Source: Catenulispora sp. EB89 (lineage in GTDB: Bacteria > Actinomycetota > Actinomycetes > Streptomycetales > Catenulisporaceae). Taken from it: 64,000 nt of DNA. The DNA is taken from the NCBI RefSeq assembly GCF_041261445.1, contig NZ_JBGCCU010000003.1:124001-188000 (forward strand), written 5' to 3'. Position numbers and translations under genes: made by a program. Under the pieces are notes generated by a model. It ran no database searches. It was not told the DNA's origin and was given only the letters and a program-made list of their open reading frames with translations. Every line of letters begins with the position of its first letter. Position 1 is the stretch's first letter. Shown in pieces: positions 35,030-43,832 of this stretch.

Positions 35030-35605
35030 GTCCTTGGCCTTCGCCGCGGCCTTCATCTCCTTCTTGAAAGCCCGCACCTTCACCAGGCTCGCCGCGTCCA
35101 CGACATCCGCCACCGACCGCGTCGAGCCCTTCACGCCGTAGTCCCCGGCGGCCTCCCGCCAGCCCTTCGGCGTCACCCCGAACTGCTTCCCCAACAGCGC
35201 CACCAGGATCTGCGCCTTCTGCTTCCCGTACCCGGGCAGCGCCGCGACCCGCTTCAGCAGGTCGGCACCGTCCTTCGCGCCGGTCCACACGGCCGAGGCG
35301 TCGCCGCCGTACTCCTCGGCCACGGCCCGCGCCAGCTTCTGCGTCCGCTCGGCCATCGCCTTCGGGAACCGGTGGATCGCCGGCACCTCGGAGAACACGG
35401 CCACGAACTGCTCCGGGTCGTAGCCCGCGATCTGCTCCGCGTCCAGCTGCTCCACCCCGAGGCGCGTGGCCAGCACATAAGGCCCCGAGAACGCCTTCTC
35501 CATCGGGATCTGCTGATCCAGAAGCATCGCGGTGAGTACCCCCAACGGATCCTGCGCGAGGAAAGCGTCGGCGTCGGGGTCCTGGGCCAGATGCAACGTC
35601 ACCAT
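35015..35605 (-). CDS. HhH-GPD base-excision repair family protein
   Basis: 196 aa. The helix-hairpin-helix motif is LPGYGKQKAQILVALLG, and MLLDQQIPMEKAFSGP is the N-terminal block of this actinobacterial subfamily. It is related to DNA glycosylases, but no iron-sulfur cysteines and no obvious catalytic Lys are seen, so activity is uncertain. The last 30 residues are Lys/Ala-rich. It is divergent in sequence from endonuclease III. Confidence 0.8.
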   Translation of the reverse strand: MVTLHLAQDPDADAFLAQDPLGVLTAMLLDQQIPMEKAFSGPYVLATRLGVEQLDAEQIAGYDPEQFVAVFSEVPAIHRFPKAMAERTQKLARAVAEEYGGDASAVWTGAKDGADLLKRVAALPGYGKQKAQILVALLGKQFGVTPKGWREAAGDYGVKGSTRSVADVVDAASLVKVRAFKKEMKAAAKAKDGGQG

Positions 35606-35749
35606 GCCCCAAGCCTGACAGAACCGCCGCCGCGCCACGGACGGTTCTGGTCCGTTCGAGGCACCGAATCCCGGGGCCCGAGCCTTGGCGCCCCAGTTCC
35701 CGCGCCTCAGCTCGCGCGCCCTAGTCCCCGCGCCCACGGCCCTCGTGCC

Positions 35750-37588
35750 TCAGTCCTCGGACTCCATCCGCGCCAGCACGTCGGCGATGAACTCCCGCCC
35801 CTTCGGCTCCAGCCACGGACACGCCAGCACCAGGTGGCACATCGACCCCAGCACCGTCACCGCACGCTTCTCAGCCACCTGCATGAACAGGCTCAGCCGG
35901 TTCAGCAGCCACTCCAGAACGTCCTCGCGCGCCTCCGGGAACGCCCACGCCACCGCCACCAGCGCCATCCCGGCCGCCTCACAAACCCAGTCCTCCGGAC
36001 CGTTCAGCAGCTCCACCAGGATCCGGCGCCGCTCCGACCCCACCCACGGCTGGTCGGCACGGTGGTGCGCGATCCCGACGCAGGCGATCGTCTGCACCGA
36101 CCGCACCCAGTAGTCCGGCACCTCCATCGCGAACCCGTCCGGCCACGGCGCGTCCTGCGGCGCCGGCGGGTACACCAGAACGCCAAGCAGGTCCGCGACC
36201 GGCACGCCGGCCAGCGCGACCGCGTGGTCGTACAGCGACGTCGGCCCCGGCCAGTTCGGCGTGACCAGGTCCCGCACCAGCGCGAGGGCCTGCGCGGACG
36301 GCGGCCCGACGGCCGGGACCGCGTCGCAGTCCTCGTACCGCCACACGGATATCGCGACGTCGGCGGCAGGCAAGCGCGGGTCCGGGTCGCCAGTCTCCAG
36401 GAACCCGACGTGCAGCTCCGGGATCACCAGCCGCAGGGTGCCGATCGCGCTCGGCGGCTCGATGATCGACAGCGACATCTCCCCCGACATCGTGAGGTTG
36501 TCCTGCTCGACCAGCTGCCGCAGCACGTTGATGCAGGCCTCGGTGCCGCCGGTGACCCGGCCCAGCCACGGCAGCCGCTGGACGTGGTGGCCGACCAGGT
36601 AGCGCGCGTAGTCGTGCTCGGGGTGCGCGCGGTGGTAGTCGGTGAGCTCCAGCAGGTGCGCGGTGTCGCCGTCGGCCTCGAACCGCATGCCGAGCAGGGC
36701 CGGCATGGCCTTCTCGTGCTCCGGCTCGACCGCGACCAGCTTCTCCAGCAGCGCCAGGCCCTCCGGGCGCCGCCCGGCGTAGGCCAGCAGTTCGGCCAGG
36801 TCGACCACCAGGTACGTCTGCGACGGGTCCTGCTCGACGGTCCGCGTCCACAACGCGATGGTCTCGTCGACCCGGCCGGCGCGCCGCAGGGCGTTGCCGA
36901 GCATGATCGCCCCCATCGCCCCGGCACCGTCCCGGATCGCCGCCTCGCCCCACTCCACGGCCAGCTCGGTGTCGCCGAGCCGCCGGGCCAGGCCCGAGGC
37001 GACGGCGGCGAGCTGCGCGTCGTCGCCGCGCGCCACCACGGCCTGCACGACCACGTAGAAGTGGACCAGCGCCGCCAGCTCCTCCTCCGACACCGGGTCG
37101 CTCAAGCCCTGGCACAGCCGCAGCACGGCCTGCGTCAGCGACTCCGAGCTCAGCCGGGACGGCAGCTCCGGGTCGGCCATCCACGCCACCGCGGCCCACG
37201 GCCGCGCCGGCGCCGCACCCATGACGCCGGCCAGCAGCAGCACCGCCTCGTCCAGGCGGCCGAGGCCGGCCAGCAGGCTGGCCCGGCACGCGAGCTCACC
37301 GGTGTAGCGGGAGTCGGCGGGGAACAGCTCCAACGCCGCGACCGGACCGCCGACCCGCGCCACCAGCTCAGCCAGCACCTCGTGCGCCTCGGGCAGCGAG
37401 GGGTCGGCACCGATAGCGCCGGAGACGTGGTTGGCGGCGTGGCCGGGGTCGCCGCCGTCGAGGATCAGCCGTGCGACCGCGACCTCCCCCTCGGCCTCCA
37501 GGCGCTCGCAGCAGCCGGTGTCGCAGGCATTGGTGTGGGTATGGGTGTGCTGGTCGGCGTGTTCGTTCTGAGTGCCGTGCGCGTCCAT
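35750..37588 (-). CDS. Large TPR-type repeat protein with His/Cys-rich N-terminus
   Basis: 612 aa from ATG 37588 (GGAGGGGAG 7 nt upstream). The first 25 residues contain QHTHTHTNACDTGCC, a plausible metal-binding tag. The middle (about 40-340) is built of helical TPR-like repeats (for example MLGNALRRAGRVDETIALW and DLAELLAYAGRRPEGLALLEKL). The C-terminal half is helical with VCEAAGMALVAVAWAF and probably HEAT-like. No enzyme motif is visible; a scaffold role is likely. Function unknown. Confidence 0.72.
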   Translation of the reverse strand: MDAHGTQNEHADQHTHTHTNACDTGCCERLEAEGEVAVARLILDGGDPGHAANHVSGAIGADPSLPEAHEVLAELVARVGGPVAALELFPADSRYTGELACRASLLAGLGRLDEAVLLLAGVMGAAPARPWAAVAWMADPELPSRLSSESLTQAVLRLCQGLSDPVSEEELAALVHFYVVVQAVVARGDDAQLAAVASGLARRLGDTELAVEWGEAAIRDGAGAMGAIMLGNALRRAGRVDETIALWTRTVEQDPSQTYLVVDLAELLAYAGRRPEGLALLEKLVAVEPEHEKAMPALLGMRFEADGDTAHLLELTDYHRAHPEHDYARYLVGHHVQRLPWLGRVTGGTEACINVLRQLVEQDNLTMSGEMSLSIIEPPSAIGTLRLVIPELHVGFLETGDPDPRLPAADVAISVWRYEDCDAVPAVGPPSAQALALVRDLVTPNWPGPTSLYDHAVALAGVPVADLLGVLVYPPAPQDAPWPDGFAMEVPDYWVRSVQTIACVGIAHHRADQPWVGSERRRILVELLNGPEDWVCEAAGMALVAVAWAFPEAREDVLEWLLNRLSLFMQVAEKRAVTVLGSMCHLVLACPWLEPKGREFIADVLARMESED

Positions 37589-37720
37589 GAGCCGGCTCCC
37601 CTCCAGACTCGGCGTCGGATAGGGGCAGAAGACTATCCACAAGCTGCGACACGCGGCGACAGCGCTTTGCTTCTCCTTTCCGTTTTATGACCATCCGTGG
37701 CAAGTGGCTGAGGGTAGCGG

Positions 37721-37897
37721 CTAGTGGCGCATCGCCACCCGCAGCCGACCCGCGGTGCCGAAGAGCACGACTTGCCCGTCCTGATCAGTGCGGAAGTCAC
37801 GCGCCCCGGCACCCGAGGCCAGCGCGACGGTGCGCGGCGCCGGATGGCCGTAGGTGTTTCCTTTGCCGACCGAGATGACGGCGACCCGCGGATGCAC
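37721..37897 (-). pseudogene. Orphan ComEC C-terminal tail
   Basis: The last 58 codons before TAG 37721 align without gaps to the last 58 residues of the ComEC nuclease-domain gene at 41121 (both contain SVG-x-GNTYGHPA, FRTD-x-DGQ and LRVA-x-R); I count 37 identities. There is no start codon or upstream ComEC sequence, and the frame runs into the neighbouring regulator's shadow. This copy uses normal GC-rich codons, unlike the tail attached to the intact gene. Confidence 0.75.
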
Positions 37898-37953
37898 GGC
37901 GGCGCACAGGCCGACCGCCGCCCCTGCCGCGCTTCGTGCGGTTCGCGGCCTGT

Positions 37954-40302
37954 TCAGCCTTCTCCGGGATGAGCGCCTTTGGTGACACGCGACCTCAGGC
38001 GCGCGAGTTGGCTTCTGGCTTCCTGGGTCTCCGGGGCGTTGAGGTCCTCGAAGATGGCGAGGGCTTGTTCCAGATATGGGCGCGCCTCGTCGAGATCGTT
38101 GAGGCCATCGAGGGCTAGGGCCATCCCGTACAACGCTCCTGCTTCGCTGTGGCGTTCGCCGAAGCCGCGGGCTACGTCCAGGGCCTCCTGAAAGGTGGTG
38201 AAGGCGTCGGCGTGCCGGCCGGTTTGGTTGCAGGCCGAGCCGATGTTGTGCAGGGCGAGTCCCAGGCCTCGAAGGTCGCCGTCTTGGCGGTGCATCTGGA
38301 GTTTGGCTTGGAAGTACTCCAGGGCCTCGTCCGTGCGGCCCAGTTCTCCGAGGCAGCAGGCGACGCTGTTCAACGCTGCGCATTCGCGTCGGCGGTCGCC
38401 GGTTCGGCGGGCCAGGTCCAGTGCCTGTCGGGCGTAGTACAAGCCCGACTCGAGTTGGTCGGCGTAGGCGTAAAGGCGGGCGAGGTTGCCCAGGGTCGCC
38501 GCTTCGCCACTGGTGTCGCCGAGGTCGCGGCGCAACTGTAGGGCGCGGGTGAGGTGGTCGGCGGCCTCGTCGAAACGGCCCAGTTCCGTCTGGGCGATGC
38601 CGAGGTTGCTCAGGGTCCAGGCCTCGCCGGCCAGATCGGCGGAGGCTGTCGCGGCGGACAATCCGAGCTGGTGCAGCTGCTCCCACTGCGGCCAGCTGCA
38701 GGTCAGATGGAGGTAGGTCGACATGGCGACGGGCAGGCGCCAGGCCAGATACGGCGACGGACTCTGCGCGGTTGCGAGGACGGTCGCCGCCAGGTTGGCG
38801 CGTTCGGCGTCGCACCAAGCCATCGCCTCGGCGCTGCTGTCGAAGGTGACGTTGAAACCCGCCGTCTCCTCGGGGCGAAGAGGCTCGCAGTAGCGCGTGG
38901 GCATGATCGCCTGTGCGGCGGCATCGGCGGCGACGGTGTACCAGGCCGCTGCGCGGTGGAGTGCCTCGGCGCATTCCTTGGGCGATTCCAGTTCGGCGCG
39001 TTCGGCGGCGTAGGCCCGCAGCAGATCGTGCAGTTGGTAGCGGCCGAAGTGTTCTTGTTGTGCCAGATGTTCGTCGACGAGGAGTTCCAGGCCCTGTTGC
39101 GCTTCGTGGGCAGTGATCCCGGCCATCGCGGCGGCGGCCGGGACGCTGATGTCCGCCCCCGGGCTCAGGCCGACGGTGTGGAAGATCCGGCGCGCCTCAG
39201 GGGCCAGTCCTCGATAGGAGAGGTCGAATATGGCGGATAAGCGCCGGTCGCTGCCGGGAGGTTGACCTGCCTGAAGGTGTTCCGCCAGGTGCGCCAGGCT
39301 CCAGGCGGGGCGCGAGCGCAGGCGTCCGCCGGCCAGGGCCACCGCCAGCGGCAGGAATCCGCACGATTCGGCGATCGCCGCGGCCGCGGCCGGTTCGGCC
39401 TGGACCCGCTCGACCCCGGCGATCCGTCCCAGCAATTCCACGGCCTCGGTGGCTGTCAGGACATCGAGTTGGTGCAGAAACGCGTCCTCCAGCCCGGCCA
39501 GATGGCGCCGGCTGGTGATCAGGACCAGGCATCCCGGCCCGGCCGGGATAAGCCGGCGCACCTGCTCCTCGCTGGCGGCGTTGTCCAGCACGATCAGGGC
39601 GTCCTTGTCATGCAGACGGTCCCGGAACATCGCCGCCCGGGCCTCGAGGTCCGTCGGGATCTGTTGGGCCGGGACCTCCAGCGCACGCAGGAAGGATTCG
39701 AGCACCGCCGACGGATCGGCCGGCGGCTGGTCCGGGTCGAACCCCCGGAGGTTCACGAACAGCTGCATGTCGCGGTAGCGGCCCGCGCGTACCAGCTCGT
39801 GCGCCGCGTGGACGACCAACTGCGTCTTCCCGACTCCGGCCATGCCTTCCAACGCGGAGATCACCACTGTGCGCGCCGCGCCGCGTGCCGAATCTATGGC
39901 CCCGACTAGTTCCCGCAGATCTCTGTCCCGGCCGGTGAACGTGGCCAGATCGGCCGGCAGTTGCCGGAAGACACCGACCGCGCCACCCGACTTCGCCTCC
40001 GCGTGGACCCGTACGCAGGCGGCGCGCCAGCGATCCACCGTCCGCTCCTCCAACCCCAGAGCCCGCACGATCCCGACCACGAGATCCGGATCCAGCCGGC
40101 GCCGGCGGGACTGGAAGACGTCCCCGATGGTCGACTGGGACAGCGTCTGCGGCGGCCGCAGCAACGGGCCCACCTTCTTGGCCAGCGCCCGGTAGGACGG
40201 AGAGCCCGCCCAGATCCGAAGACACCGCAGCCGCTCGATGAACTCGGGCAGATCGACCGCCTCACCGGGATCCGGACATGCTTCCCCACCTGCTACGTTC
40301 AC
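37954..40302 (-). CDS. STAND regulator: XRE-type HTH, NB-ARC, TPR
   Basis: 782 aa from GTG 40302 (GAGG about 8 nt upstream). An N-terminal helix-turn-helix of the XRE-like kind (about 15-85: SYRALAKKVG, TIGDVFQSRRRRLDPDLV) precedes an NB-ARC ATPase with Walker A GMAGVGKTQ (about 153-161) and ALIVLDNA. TPR repeats fill about 520-770 (for example TLSNLGIAQTELGRFDEAADHLTRAL). Such signal-transduction ATPases control secondary metabolism or defence. It lies in a block bracketed by two comEC tails together with a small secreted protein. Confidence 0.9.
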   Translation of the reverse strand: MNVAGGEACPDPGEAVDLPEFIERLRCLRIWAGSPSYRALAKKVGPLLRPPQTLSQSTIGDVFQSRRRRLDPDLVVGIVRALGLEERTVDRWRAACVRVHAEAKSGGAVGVFRQLPADLATFTGRDRDLRELVGAIDSARGAARTVVISALEGMAGVGKTQLVVHAAHELVRAGRYRDMQLFVNLRGFDPDQPPADPSAVLESFLRALEVPAQQIPTDLEARAAMFRDRLHDKDALIVLDNAASEEQVRRLIPAGPGCLVLITSRRHLAGLEDAFLHQLDVLTATEAVELLGRIAGVERVQAEPAAAAAIAESCGFLPLAVALAGGRLRSRPAWSLAHLAEHLQAGQPPGSDRRLSAIFDLSYRGLAPEARRIFHTVGLSPGADISVPAAAAMAGITAHEAQQGLELLVDEHLAQQEHFGRYQLHDLLRAYAAERAELESPKECAEALHRAAAWYTVAADAAAQAIMPTRYCEPLRPEETAGFNVTFDSSAEAMAWCDAERANLAATVLATAQSPSPYLAWRLPVAMSTYLHLTCSWPQWEQLHQLGLSAATASADLAGEAWTLSNLGIAQTELGRFDEAADHLTRALQLRRDLGDTSGEAATLGNLARLYAYADQLESGLYYARQALDLARRTGDRRRECAALNSVACCLGELGRTDEALEYFQAKLQMHRQDGDLRGLGLALHNIGSACNQTGRHADAFTTFQEALDVARGFGERHSEAGALYGMALALDGLNDLDEARPYLEQALAIFEDLNAPETQEARSQLARLRSRVTKGAHPGEG

Positions 40303-40411
40303 GGTCCCGCCTCGTCCATGCCTTGGCTTCGTCAGCACGTACGAGTCTAGGTGGCCGAAGGGGACCGAAAACCCCGAGGAAGATCACAATATGGGCAGCC
40401 GCGGCCGACCC

Positions 40412-40497
40412 GCCGCGAGAGCGTTCCGCTCGGTGTCCCCCGATCAGCCAAGGTCCGGGCCTGGGCAATCAACACCGATCATGAACGCTCTCGCGGC
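40412..40497. repeat. Long imperfect palindrome (about 86 bp)
   Basis: Outer arms of 15 bp (40412-40426 and 40483-40497, GCCGCGAGAGCGTTC and its complement) are perfect, followed inward by 7-bp arms TCGGTGT (40430-40436) and ACACCGA (40472-40478). An internal loop of 3 and 4 nt separates them. It lies between the STAND regulator and the secreted-protein gene and could be an extragenic palindrome, a terminator/processing structure or a small element end. Confidence 0.7.
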
Positions 40498-40523
40498 TGG
40501 CTGGCTGGCCGGCCGGCAGCCGG

Positions 40524-40913
40524 TCAGCTCTGCCAGTCGGTGCAGCTGGTGACTCCACGCTCATTGATACAGATCCGCAGCTGATTGTTCGCATTGTGCG
40601 TGTAGACGTCGGCCGTGGGCGTCTGCTCGCCTTGCGGTCCCATGACTCCCGACAAGAGGACGGACGTGGTGCCACTGGACACGTTCCACGCCTGGAACGA
40701 CCAGGCGCAGCGTACGTCGTTGTACATGTTCAAGCCCTCGGCAAAGGCACGGGTGGAGGTGTTGAAGTCGACCGAGGCGTTGCAGAGCTTGTCCGGGGAC
40801 TCGACCGTCTCGGTGACTCCGGAGATGGCGAAAGCGTTCGCCGTGGAAAGCGCCAACGCACCTGCGACACCGATGCCGAGGACCGCCGTCTTGAGTTTCC
40901 GGCCAGTTTCCAT
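40524..40913 (-). CDS. Small secreted protein of unknown function
   Basis: 129 aa. A Sec signal peptide (METGRKLKTAV, then ALALSTANAFA with cleavage probably after residue 29) precedes a mature domain of about 100 residues with four cysteines (CNASVDF, RCAWSFQAW, RICINERGV, SCTDW). Compact, beta-rich and probably disulfide-bonded. AGAGG lies 4 nt upstream. It precedes the STAND regulator by about 220 nt in the same direction. I do not recognise the family. Confidence 0.7.
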   Translation of the reverse strand: METGRKLKTAVLGIGVAGALALSTANAFAISGVTETVESPDKLCNASVDFNTSTRAFAEGLNMYNDVRCAWSFQAWNVSSGTTSVLLSGVMGPQGEQTPTADVYTHNANNQLRICINERGVTSCTDWQS

Positions 40914-41120
40914 GCTGCCTCTTGCTTTCTGGAGAGTTTGTCTGTGCCTCGACTATGAACCGGAGCTGAAGTCGAACTCCAGTACTCCGGTCAAGTCCGG
41001 TCAGCGGCGGGCGGCCCGGACGGGCGATCACAAGGAGTTGTGGGTGCGAGCCCGGCTCAGGACCTGCAACCGCCGGATCGGCGCCGGCGGCTCGCACAAG
41101 CCGCCGGAGCCTCGCCCGAG

Positions 41121-42245
41121 CTACCTTCGTAACGCGACTCTCAGCGTCCGCGCCGAGCCGAAGACGACGATCTGGCCATCGCGATCAGTCCGAAAGACAT
41201 GTGCACCGTCAGATCCCGCGAGCGCCAGCGTGTCACGTGCCGGATGACCGTATGTATTCCCTGCGCCGACAGAGACGATCGATACTCGTGGTCTAACAGC
41301 CCTGAAAAAATCTTGGTCCTGAAATCGGCTGCCGTGATGCGGCACCTTCAGAACGTCGGCGGCGAGATCCGGATGCGCGGCGAGGATCGTGGCCTGCGAC
41401 GGCGGCTCGATGTCGCCGGTGAGCAGCAGCCGGACCGGGCCGTCCCTCGTCGCGACCGTCACCTGGAGCACGACGCTTGAGTTGTTCGGGGCGGAGCCTT
41501 CCTCGCCGCCTCCGCCGCGACCGCCGCCACGACCGCCGCCGCGTGGCGAGCCGCGGGCCTGGCGGCGGCCTTTTCGGCGGCTCTTGCGGACGGATTCGGG
41601 CGGCGGCGCCGGCGGGCTCGCGTTCGGGTCGGGCCACAGGACGTCCCAGGACACCGGGCCGAACTGCCGGTGCTCACCGGCCGTCGCCACCGACGTAGCG
41701 ATGCCTGCCGCCGTGGCCCAGGACGCGACTTCGGCGGCACCCTTGGGCTGGTCGGGATCGTTCGTGGTCTCGATCTCGGTGATCGTGCGCCCCTTCAGCA
41801 CGCCGGGGACGCCGTCGATGTGGTCGGCGTGGAAGTGGGTCAGGACCACCAGCGGGACCTTGTGGATCCCGAGCAGCGTCAGGCAGTGGTCGGCCTTGGC
41901 GGGATCGGGGCCGGTGTCGACGACGACGGCCTCGGCCGGGCCCACGGCGAGCGCCAAGGCGTCGCCCTGGCCGACGTCGCAGGCTGCGAAGATCCAGTTG
42001 GGCGGCGGCCAGGCGGCGGTGCGGCCGCGGATCACGTACACCGCGACGCCGATGGATATCAGCACCAGCAGAAGGGCCGCGGCCGCCGCGATCGCTCGCC
42101 CGCCGGGGCGGGTCGGGCCGCCCCGAAAGCCATCCCCTCCGCGGCTTTCGGAGCTTTCCAGGCCGCGCCAGCCGGGGTCGTACCCGCGACGGCGTCCTCC
42201 GTCCGGCCAGGAGCCGGGCGATATCCAGGGGCCTTGCTCGTTCAT
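41121..42245 (-). CDS. ComEC metallo-beta-lactamase (nuclease-like) domain as a separate membrane protein
   Basis: 374 aa. A cytosolic Gly/Arg-rich start, one transmembrane helix (51-72), then an MBL domain with DVGQGDA (90-96), LTHFHADHIDG (His137, His139, Asp141, His142) and VPHHGS. A low-complexity Arg/Gly insert splits the domain. In most actinobacteria this is the C-terminus of ComEC. Here its ATG overlaps the stop of the channel gene (ATGA) and has its own AAGGAGG 7 nt upstream, so it is a true gene fission. Codons for the last 70 residues are atypical (AGA, AGG, TTT, AAT, ACA), suggesting an exchanged tail. Confidence 0.88.
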   Translation of the reverse strand: MNEQGPWISPGSWPDGGRRRGYDPGWRGLESSESRGGDGFRGGPTRPGGRAIAAAAALLLVLISIGVAVYVIRGRTAAWPPPNWIFAACDVGQGDALALAVGPAEAVVVDTGPDPAKADHCLTLLGIHKVPLVVLTHFHADHIDGVPGVLKGRTITEIETTNDPDQPKGAAEVASWATAAGIATSVATAGEHRQFGPVSWDVLWPDPNASPPAPPPESVRKSRRKGRRQARGSPRGGGRGGGRGGGGEEGSAPNNSSVVLQVTVATRDGPVRLLLTGDIEPPSQATILAAHPDLAADVLKVPHHGSRFQDQDFFRAVRPRVSIVSVGAGNTYGHPARDTLALAGSDGAHVFRTDRDGQIVVFGSARTLRVALRR

Positions 42246-43828
42246 GACGCTTCCTCCTTGTGGTGGGTCACCGCAGCCGAGATCAGGAAGACGAGCGCGT
42301 AGACCGCGAGCAGCACCAGCGCCCCGGCCAGCCCGTCGGGCCAGGCGACGGTCGCGCCGGGCAGCCGGGATCCGTAGCGCGCGACCGCCACGATTCCGTC
42401 GGTCGGCCACTGCGCCAGCCACGCCACGGCCCGGCCCAGCGGGAGCCAGACGGACGCGGCGAGCAGGGCCGCGGCCCCGAGCACGGTCGCCGGCCCGACG
42501 CAGAACTCCGCGAGGAGGTTCGCGGGCAGCGAGAGCGGCGTGATCGCGGCGGTGAAGGTGACAAGGATCGGCAGGCAGAAGGTCTCGGCGGCCGCGGTGC
42601 AGGCCAGCGACTCGGCGATGCGGTGCGGCACGCGCCGGTCGGTGAGCGCCTGCTGCCACCCCGGCGCCAGGACGAAGAGCCCGGCGGTCGCGGACAGCGA
42701 GAGCGCGAAGCCGTAGGAGCGCGCGAGCCAGGGGTCGAACAGGAGCAGCAGCGTCCCGCCCGCGCAGAGCAGCGGCAGGCCCCGCGCGCGGCGTCCGACG
42801 GCGGCCAGGAGCAGGCCGAGGACCGCCATCACGCTGGCGCGCACCATCGAGGGTTCGGGGCGCGCCAGGACGGTGAAGCCGATGACGACGGCCAGGCCGG
42901 TGAGGGTCAGGAACCTGCCTCGGACGCCGGCCAGGCGGGCGATCGGCATCGCCGCCGTCAGCACGAAGACCAGATTTTCCCCGCTCACCGCCGTCAGGTG
43001 CGTCAGCCCGGTGTCGCGGAAGGCGGCGGCCAGGCTCTCCGGCTCCTGCGACACGTCACCGATCACGAGGCCCGGCACCAGCCCGCGCGGGTCGGCGGGC
43101 AGGTGCGCGCAGGCGTCGCGGAGGGCTTGGCGCAGCCGGCCGGCAAGCCGCTGGAGCCGGTCGGGCCCGGCCAGAACCTCGGGCGGGCGGTGCACGGAGA
43201 GGGTGGCGGCGTCGGGGGTGTCGTCGTGCGCGGGGCGCAGGCGCCCGGTGATGCGCAGGCGGGTGGAGGGCAGGAACCGCCACGCGTCGGGCTCGGACGC
43301 GAGCGCGGTCGCGGGCAGCCGCGTACCGAACTCGTCGACGCGCTCGACGCGCAGCGGCACGACGGCGAACGGCCCGCGCACGGAGGTCGCGGTGTGCGGG
43401 TCGTCGGTGACGACGGCCTCGACGGTGACGTGGGCGCGCGCCGCCGCGAGACGCGGGAGCGGCCCGGTGTGGGTGGCGATGGTGCGCGTGGTGGCGGCGG
43501 TCCCGGCCCCGGCCGCGACGAAGCAGGCCGCGGCGAGGGTGCGGCGGCGGGTGCGGGTACGAGTTTGGGTTTGGGTTTGGGTTCGGGTTCGGGTTCGGGT
43601 GGTCGCTTGCACGCGTGTGGGCGCCGCCCGACGCCGAATGCCGCTGCGCAGCAACAGTCCGGTGCCGACCCCCGCGCACCCCGCCCAAAGCAGAAGCGCG
43701 GCCCGTGAGGCGAATCCGCTGCCGACGAAGGCAGCGACGTACGCAGCCCCCAGGATCGGCACAAGCCGCAGGTCACGACGCGGGCGGTGGTCGTGGTCGA
43801 CGGAACGGAAGGTGACGGTCAGGCTCAT
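42242..43828 (-). CDS. comEC: ComEC/Rec2 DNA-uptake channel (N-terminal part)
   Basis: 528 aa. An N-terminal DUF4131-like region and a Competence domain with many transmembrane helices; LTHLTAVSGENLVFV and PSMVRASVMAVLGLL are hallmark blocks. It would form the membrane pore for single-stranded DNA entry. It stops at 42242 before the MBL domain, which is encoded by the overlapping next gene. A loop after the first helices holds a (Thr-Arg)3(Thr-Gln)3 run encoded by hexamer repeats at 43564-43599. It starts 4 nt after the comEA stop. Confidence 0.92.
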   Translation of the reverse strand: MSLTVTFRSVDHDHRPRRDLRLVPILGAAYVAAFVGSGFASRAALLLWAGCAGVGTGLLLRSGIRRRAAPTRVQATTRTRTRTQTQTQTRTRTRRRTLAAACFVAAGAGTAATTRTIATHTGPLPRLAAARAHVTVEAVVTDDPHTATSVRGPFAVVPLRVERVDEFGTRLPATALASEPDAWRFLPSTRLRITGRLRPAHDDTPDAATLSVHRPPEVLAGPDRLQRLAGRLRQALRDACAHLPADPRGLVPGLVIGDVSQEPESLAAAFRDTGLTHLTAVSGENLVFVLTAAMPIARLAGVRGRFLTLTGLAVVIGFTVLARPEPSMVRASVMAVLGLLLAAVGRRARGLPLLCAGGTLLLLFDPWLARSYGFALSLSATAGLFVLAPGWQQALTDRRVPHRIAESLACTAAAETFCLPILVTFTAAITPLSLPANLLAEFCVGPATVLGAAALLAASVWLPLGRAVAWLAQWPTDGIVAVARYGSRLPGATVAWPDGLAGALVLLAVYALVFLISAAVTHHKEEAS

Positions 43829-43832
43829 CGCG

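Noticed and set aside
37898-38974. 417-residue frame ending at the ComEC tail fragment read as one gene
   Set aside because: Beyond the last 58-60 codons the frame is antisense-phase shadow of the STAND regulator (Arg/Pro-rich, no domain).
37954-40913. Prophage or integrative element
   Set aside because: No integrase, relaxase, phage structural gene or tRNA attachment site is present; only the ComEC-tail duplication hints at integration, so I report that instead.
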